NCBI GenBank assembly: GCA_033782935.1
Contig: JAWQEG010000004.1
Coordinates: 1,178,001 to 1,242,000 of the forward strand
Source of the DNA: Petrolisthes cinctipes
Lineage: Eukaryota > Arthropoda > Malacostraca > Decapoda > Porcellanidae
DNA length: 64,000 bases
Direction of reading: 5' to 3'
Part shown: piece by piece, positions 59,330 through 64,000 of the stretch
How the letters are laid out: each line of letters opens with the position of its first letter
How positions within the stretch are numbered: position 1 is the stretch's first letter
Position numbers and translations under genes: made by a program
Notes under the pieces: model-generated
The model's database searches: none
What the model was told of the DNA's origin: nothing
Seen by the model: the letters and a program-made list of their open reading frames with translations, nothing else

Positions 59330-62300
59330 TTAGCATGTTTTTAGCCTATATTTTGAAAATATTCTAGCACTGAGTAGGCATGTACAGATTACTTCTGGGA
59401 CCCCAAAATATTGAATTTTCGGGTGTTTTGAGCCTGAATTTGAGATATAAACGGGTACAGAAGATACATGCACATATTGACTTTGGGCACCAAAATTATC
59501 GATTTTCAGCATGTTTTGGGCCTGAATTTTGAAAATACTCTAACACGGAGTAGGCATGTACAGATCGCTTCTGGGACCCCAAAATATCGAATTTTCGGGT
59601 GTTTAGGACCAGAATTTGAGATATAAACGGGTACTGAAGATGCATGCACATATCGACTTTTGGGCACCTAAAAGAACGATTTTCAGTATGTTTTGAGCAT
59701 GTATTTTGAAAATACTCTAACACGGAGTAGGCATGTACAGATCGCTTCTGGGACCCCTAAATATCGAATTTTCGTGTGTTTTGGGACTGAATTTGAGATA
59801 TCGACTTTTTGGCACCTAAAAGATCGATTTTTAGCATGTTTTTAGCCTATATTTTGAAAATATTCTAGCACTGAGTAGGCATGTACAGATTGCTTCAGGG
59901 ACCCCAAAATATTGAATTTTCGGGTGTTTTGAGCCTGAATTTGAGATATAAACAGGTACAGAAGATACATGCACATATTGACTTTGGGCACCAAAATTAT
60001 CGATTTTCAGCATGTTTTGGGCCTGAATTTTGAAAATACTCTAACACGGAGTAGGCATGTACAGATCGCTTCTGGGACCCCAAAATATCGAATTTTCGGG
60101 TGTTTAGGACCAGAATTTGAGATATAAACGGGTACTGAAGATGCATGCACATATCGACTTTTGGGCACCTAAAAGATCGATTTTCAGTATGTTTTTGTCC
60201 TGTATTTTGAAAATACTCTAACACGGAGTAGGCATGTACAGATACCTTCTGGGACCTCTAAATATCGAATTTTCGGGTGTTTTGGGACTGAATTTGAGAT
60301 ATCGATTTTTTGGCACCTAAAATGTCGATTTTTAGCATGTTTTTAGCCTATATTTTGAAAATATTCTAGCACTGAGTAGGCATGTACAGATTGCTTCTGG
60401 GACCCCAAAATATTGAATTTTCGGGTGTTTTGAGCCTGAATTTGAGATATAAACGGGTACAGAATATACATGCACATATTGACTTTGGGCATCTAAAATA
60501 TCGATTTTCAGTATGTTTTGAGCATGTATTTTGAAAATACTCTAACACGGAGTAGGCATGTACAGATCGCTTCTGGGACCCCTAAATATCGAATTTTCGG
60601 GTGTTTTGGGACTGAATTTGAGATATCGACTTTTTGGCACCTAAAAGATCGATTTTTAGCATGTTTTTAGCCTATATTTTGAAAATATTCTAGTACTGAG
60701 TAGGCATGTACAGATTGCTTCTGGGACCCCAAAATATTGAATTTTCGGGTGTTTTGAGCCTGAATTTGAGATATAAACGGGTACAGAAGATACATGCACA
60801 TATTGACTTTGGGCACCAAAAATATCGATTTTCAGCATGTTTTGGGCCTGAATTTTGAAAATACTCTAACACGGAGTAGGCATGTACAGATCGCTTCTGG
60901 GACCCCAAAATATCGAATTTTCGGGTGTTTAGGGCCTGAATTTGAGATATAAACGGGTACTGAAGATACATGCACATATCGACTTTTGGGCACCTAAAAG
61001 ATCGATTTTCAGTATGTTTTTGGCCTGTATTTTGAAAATACTCTAATACGGAGTAGGCATGTACAGATACCTTCTGGGACCTCTAAATATCGAATTTTCG
61101 GGTGTTTTGGGACTGAATTTGAGATATCGATTTTTTGGCACCTAAAATGTCGATTTTTAGCATGTTTTTAGCCTATATTTTGAAAATATTCTCGCACTGT
61201 GTAGGCATGTACAGATTGCTTCTGGGACCCCAAAATATTGAATTTTCGGGTGTTTTGAGCCTGAATTTGAGATATAAACGGGTACAGAAGATACATGCAC
61301 ATATTGACTTTGGGCATCTAAAATATCGATTTTCAGCATGTTTTGGGCCTGTATTTTGAAAATACTCTAACACTGAGTAGGCATGTACAGATTGCTTCTG
61401 GGACCCCAAAATATTGAATTTTCGGGTGTTTAGAACCTGAATTTGAGATATAAACGGGTACTGAAGATGCATGCACATATCGACTTTTGTGCACCTAAAA
61501 GATCGATTTTCAGTATGTTTTTGGCCTGTATTTTGAAAATACTCTAACACGGAGTAGGCATGTACAGATACCTTCTGGGACCTCTAAATATCGAATTTTC
61601 GGGTGTTTTGGGACTGAATTTGAGATATCGATTTTTTGGCACCTAAAATGTCGATTTTTAGCATGTTTTTAGCCTATATTTTGAAAATATTCTAGCACTG
61701 TGTAGGCATGTACAGATTGCTTCTGGGACCCCAAAATATTGAATTTTCGGGTGTTTTGAGCCTGAATTTGAGATATAAACGGGTACAGAAGATACATGCA
61801 CATATTGACTTTGGGCATCTAAAATATCGATTTTCAGCATGTTTTGGGCCTGTATTTTGAAAATACTCTAACACTGAGTAGGCATGTACAGATTGCTTCT
61901 GGGACCCCAAAATATCGAATTTTCGGGTGTTTTGAGCCTGAATTTGAGATAAAAACGGGTACTGAAGATGCATGCACATATCGACTTTTGTGCACCTAAA
62001 AGAACGATTTTCAGTATGTTTTGAGCATGTATTTTGAAAATACTCTAACACGGAGTAGGCATGTACAGATCGCTTCTGGGACCCCTAAATATCGAATTTT
62101 CGGGTGTTTTGGGACTGAATTTGAGATATCGACTTTTTGGCACCTAAAAGATCGATTTTTAGTATGTTTTTAGCCAATATTTTGAAAATATTGTAGCACT
62201 GAGTAGGCATGTACAGATTGCTTCTGGGACCCCAAAATATTGAATTTTCGGGTGTTTTGAGCCTGAATTTGAGATATAAACGGGTACAGAAGATACATGC

Positions 62301-63159
62301 ACAGATTGACTTTGGGCACCAAAAATATCGATTTTCAGCATGTTTTGGGCCTGAATTTTGAAAATACTCTAACACGGAGTAGACATGTGCAGATCGCTTC
62401 TGGGACCCCAAAATATCGAATTTTCGGGTGTTTAAGGCCAGAATTTGAGATATAAACGGGTACAGAAGATGCATGCACATATCGACTTTTGGGCACCTAA
62501 AAGATCGATTTTCAGTATGTTTTTGGCCTGTATTTTGAAAATACTCTAACACGGAGTAGGCATGTACAGATACCTTCTGGGACCTCTAAATATCGAATTT
62601 TCGGGTGTTATGGGACTGAATTTGAGATATCGACTTTTTGGCACCTAAAAGATCGATTTTTAGCATGTTTTTAGCCTATATTTTGAAAATATTCTAGCAC
62701 TGGGTAGGCATGTACAGATTGCTTCTGGGACCCCAAAATATTGAATTTTCGGGTGTTTTGAGCCTGAATTTGAGATATAAACGGTTACAGAAGATACATG
62801 CACATATTGACTTTGGGCATCTAAAATATCGATTTTCAGCATGTTTTGGGCCTGTATTTTGAAAATACTCTAACACTGAGTAGGCATGTACAGATTGCTT
62901 CTGGGACCCCAAAATATTGAATTTTCGGGTGTTTTGAGCCTGAATTTGAGATATAAACGGGTATAGAAGATACATGCACATATTGACTTTGGGCATCTAA
63001 AATATCGATTTTCAGTATGTTTTGAGCATGTATTATGAAAATACTCTAACACGGAGTAGGCATGTACAGATCGCTTCTGGGACCCCTAAATATCGAATTT
63101 TCGGGTATTTTGGGACTGAATTTGAGATATCGACTTTTTGGCACCTAAAAGATCGATTT
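59330..63159. repeat. 3,830-bp block, copy 2, with one extra monomer
   Basis: Units: 59330, 59831, 60332 (324), 60656, 61157 (501), 61658 (II), 62159 (I), 62660 (500). The only unit-length change against copy 1 is 501 bp at 61157 where copy 1 has 325 bp at 57503, a difference of one 176-bp A2 monomer. The offset is +3654 before it and +3830 after it. Confidence 0.92.
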
Positions 63160-64000
63160 TTAGCATGTTTTTAGCCTATATTTTGAAAATATTCTAGCAC
63201 TGAGTAGGCATGTACAGATTGCTTCTGGGACCCCAAAATATTGAATTTTCGGGTGTTTTGAGCCTGAATTTGAGATATAAACGGGTACAGAAGATACATG
63301 CACATATTGACTTTGGGCACCAAAAATATCGATTTTCAGCATGTTTTGGGCCTGAATTTTGAAAATACTCTAACACGGAGTAGGCATGTACAGATCGCTT
63401 CTGGGACCCCAAAATATCGAATTTTCGGGTGTTTAGGGCCAGAATTTGAGATAAAAACGGGTACAGAAGATGCATGCACATATCGACTTTTGGGCACCTA
63501 AAAGATCGATTTTCAGTATGTTTTTGGCCTGTATTTTGAAAATACTCTAACACGGAGTAGGCATGTACAGATACCTTCTGGGACCTCTAAATATCGAATT
63601 TTCGGGTGTTTTGGGACTGAATTTGAGATATCGATTTTTTGGCACCTAAAATGTCGATTTTTAGCATGTTTTTAGCCTATATTTTGAAAATATTCTAGCA
63701 CTGTGTAGGCATGTACAGATTGCTTCTGGGACCCCAAAATATTGAATTTTCGGGTGTTTTGAGCCTGAATTTGAGATATAAACGGGTACAGAAGATACAT
63801 GCACATATTGACTTTGGGCACCAAAAATATCGATTTTCAGCATGTTTTGGGCCAGTATTTTGAAAATACTCTAACACTGAATAGGCATGTACAGATTGCT
63901 TCTGGGACCCCAAAATATTGAATATTCGGGTGTTTTGAGCCTGAATTTGAGATATAAACGGGTACTGAAGATGCATGCACATATCGACTTTTGTGCACCT
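63160..64000. repeat. Type I trimer and partial unit at the right edge
   Basis: A complete type I trimer (63160-63660), then a unit from 63661 cut off inside a B2 monomer (GGGTACTGAAGATGC, TTTTGTGCACCT). The array clearly runs past the window. Confidence 0.92.

Larger units (their letters stand above)
1..64000. repeat. Satellite DNA array, about 176-bp monomer, 501-bp trimeric higher-order repeat
   Basis: Every part of the window aligns to one monomer that carries, in order, GCATGTACAGAT, CTTCTGGGACC, a GAATTTTCGGG-type stretch, TTTGAGATAT, ATCGATTTT and TTTTGAAAATA. Successive GCATGTAC starts at 36, 212, 389 and 537 give spacings of 176, 177 and 148, a 501-bp cycle that recurs to the end. 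No unrelated base run longer than a few nucleotides interrupts it, and no monomer is inverted. Such arrays are known from eukaryotic centromeric and pericentromeric heterochromatin. The location is an inference; the family is not one I recognise. Confidence 0.98.

Noticed and set aside
4476..63159. Duplicated blocks as certain biology
   Set aside because: Certainty is rejected, not the observation. Near-identical tandem blocks are exactly where assemblies can duplicate or collapse sequence. The private marks in each copy argue for real copies but do not replace read-level proof.
1..64000. CRISPR array
   Set aside because: Regular spacing is present, but there are no variable spacers between short repeats. 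The whole period is repeated, monomers are about 176 bp and no cas gene is present.
1..64000. Identity with human alpha satellite, rice CentO or another named family
   Set aside because: Monomer length is near that of alpha satellite (171 bp) and many plant satellites, but I see no convincing shared sequence beyond short motifs. A family name needs a database search, for example BLAST of one trimer against nt and Repbase/Dfam.

Overview
The whole 64 kb window is one uninterrupted tandem array of a eukaryotic satellite DNA. I find no single-copy sequence, protein-coding gene, RNA gene, transposon, CRISPR array or inversion. All monomers lie in the same orientation from the first base to the last. 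The basic monomer is about 176-177 bp and AT-rich: a hand count of the first complete monomer (36-211) gives 68 G+C in 176 bases, 38.6%. Megabase-type arrays of nucleosome-sized monomers with higher-order structure are typical of centromeric or pericentromeric heterochromatin in plants and animals. I do not recognise the family, so I name neither species nor satellite.

The array has several levels. (1) Three monomer forms: A (176 bp), B (177 bp) and C (148 bp). C equals a B-type monomer with one 29-bp block missing between two ATAT tetranucleotides. (2) A-B-C makes a 501-bp trimer (176+177+148). (3) There are two trimer subtypes, I and II, with separate diagnostic bases in all three monomers. 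In the most regular parts they alternate as a hexamer of 1002 bp, or 992 bp when a shared 10-bp deletion is present. (4) Variant units occur: dimers of 315-325 bp, tetramers of 677 bp, pentamers of 854 bp and single short monomers of 148-153 bp. Almost all units end in exactly one short C monomer, giving about 130 complete units. (5) Above this lie tandem duplications of multi-unit blocks, with offsets of 649, 992, 1325, 1483, 1994, 2822, 3654/3830, 5615 and 7675/8176 bp.

Layout, with units delimited at the C-monomer 3' site (TTAGCATG or TCAGCATG): 1-3974 irregular mixed units; 3975-15705 two copies of a 5,615-bp block, each containing three 992-bp hexamers; about 15.4-18.2 kb a 1,483-bp duplication; 18.2-23.6 kb mixed; 23.64-29.28 kb a 2,822-bp duplication; 26.06-41.91 kb a 7,675-bp block and a second copy of 8,176 bp that holds one more 501-bp trimer; 42.2-50.4 kb a 1,994-bp duplication plus 677-bp tetramers and a distinctive C variant; 50.4-55.2 kb 649-bp and 1,325-bp duplications; 55.5-63.2 kb a block present as 3,654 bp and then as 3,830 bp with one extra monomer; and a partial unit to the end.

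The open reading frames seen here, notably a recurrent minus-strand frame of 119 codons, are by-products of a 501-bp period divisible by three. I do not annotate them as genes. The interest lies in the array's history, which can be read from shared deletions, and in motifs (a TATAAA, a partial CENP-B-box-like string, and the palindrome TGCATGCA of B monomers) that fall in or at the edge of the block missing from every C monomer.
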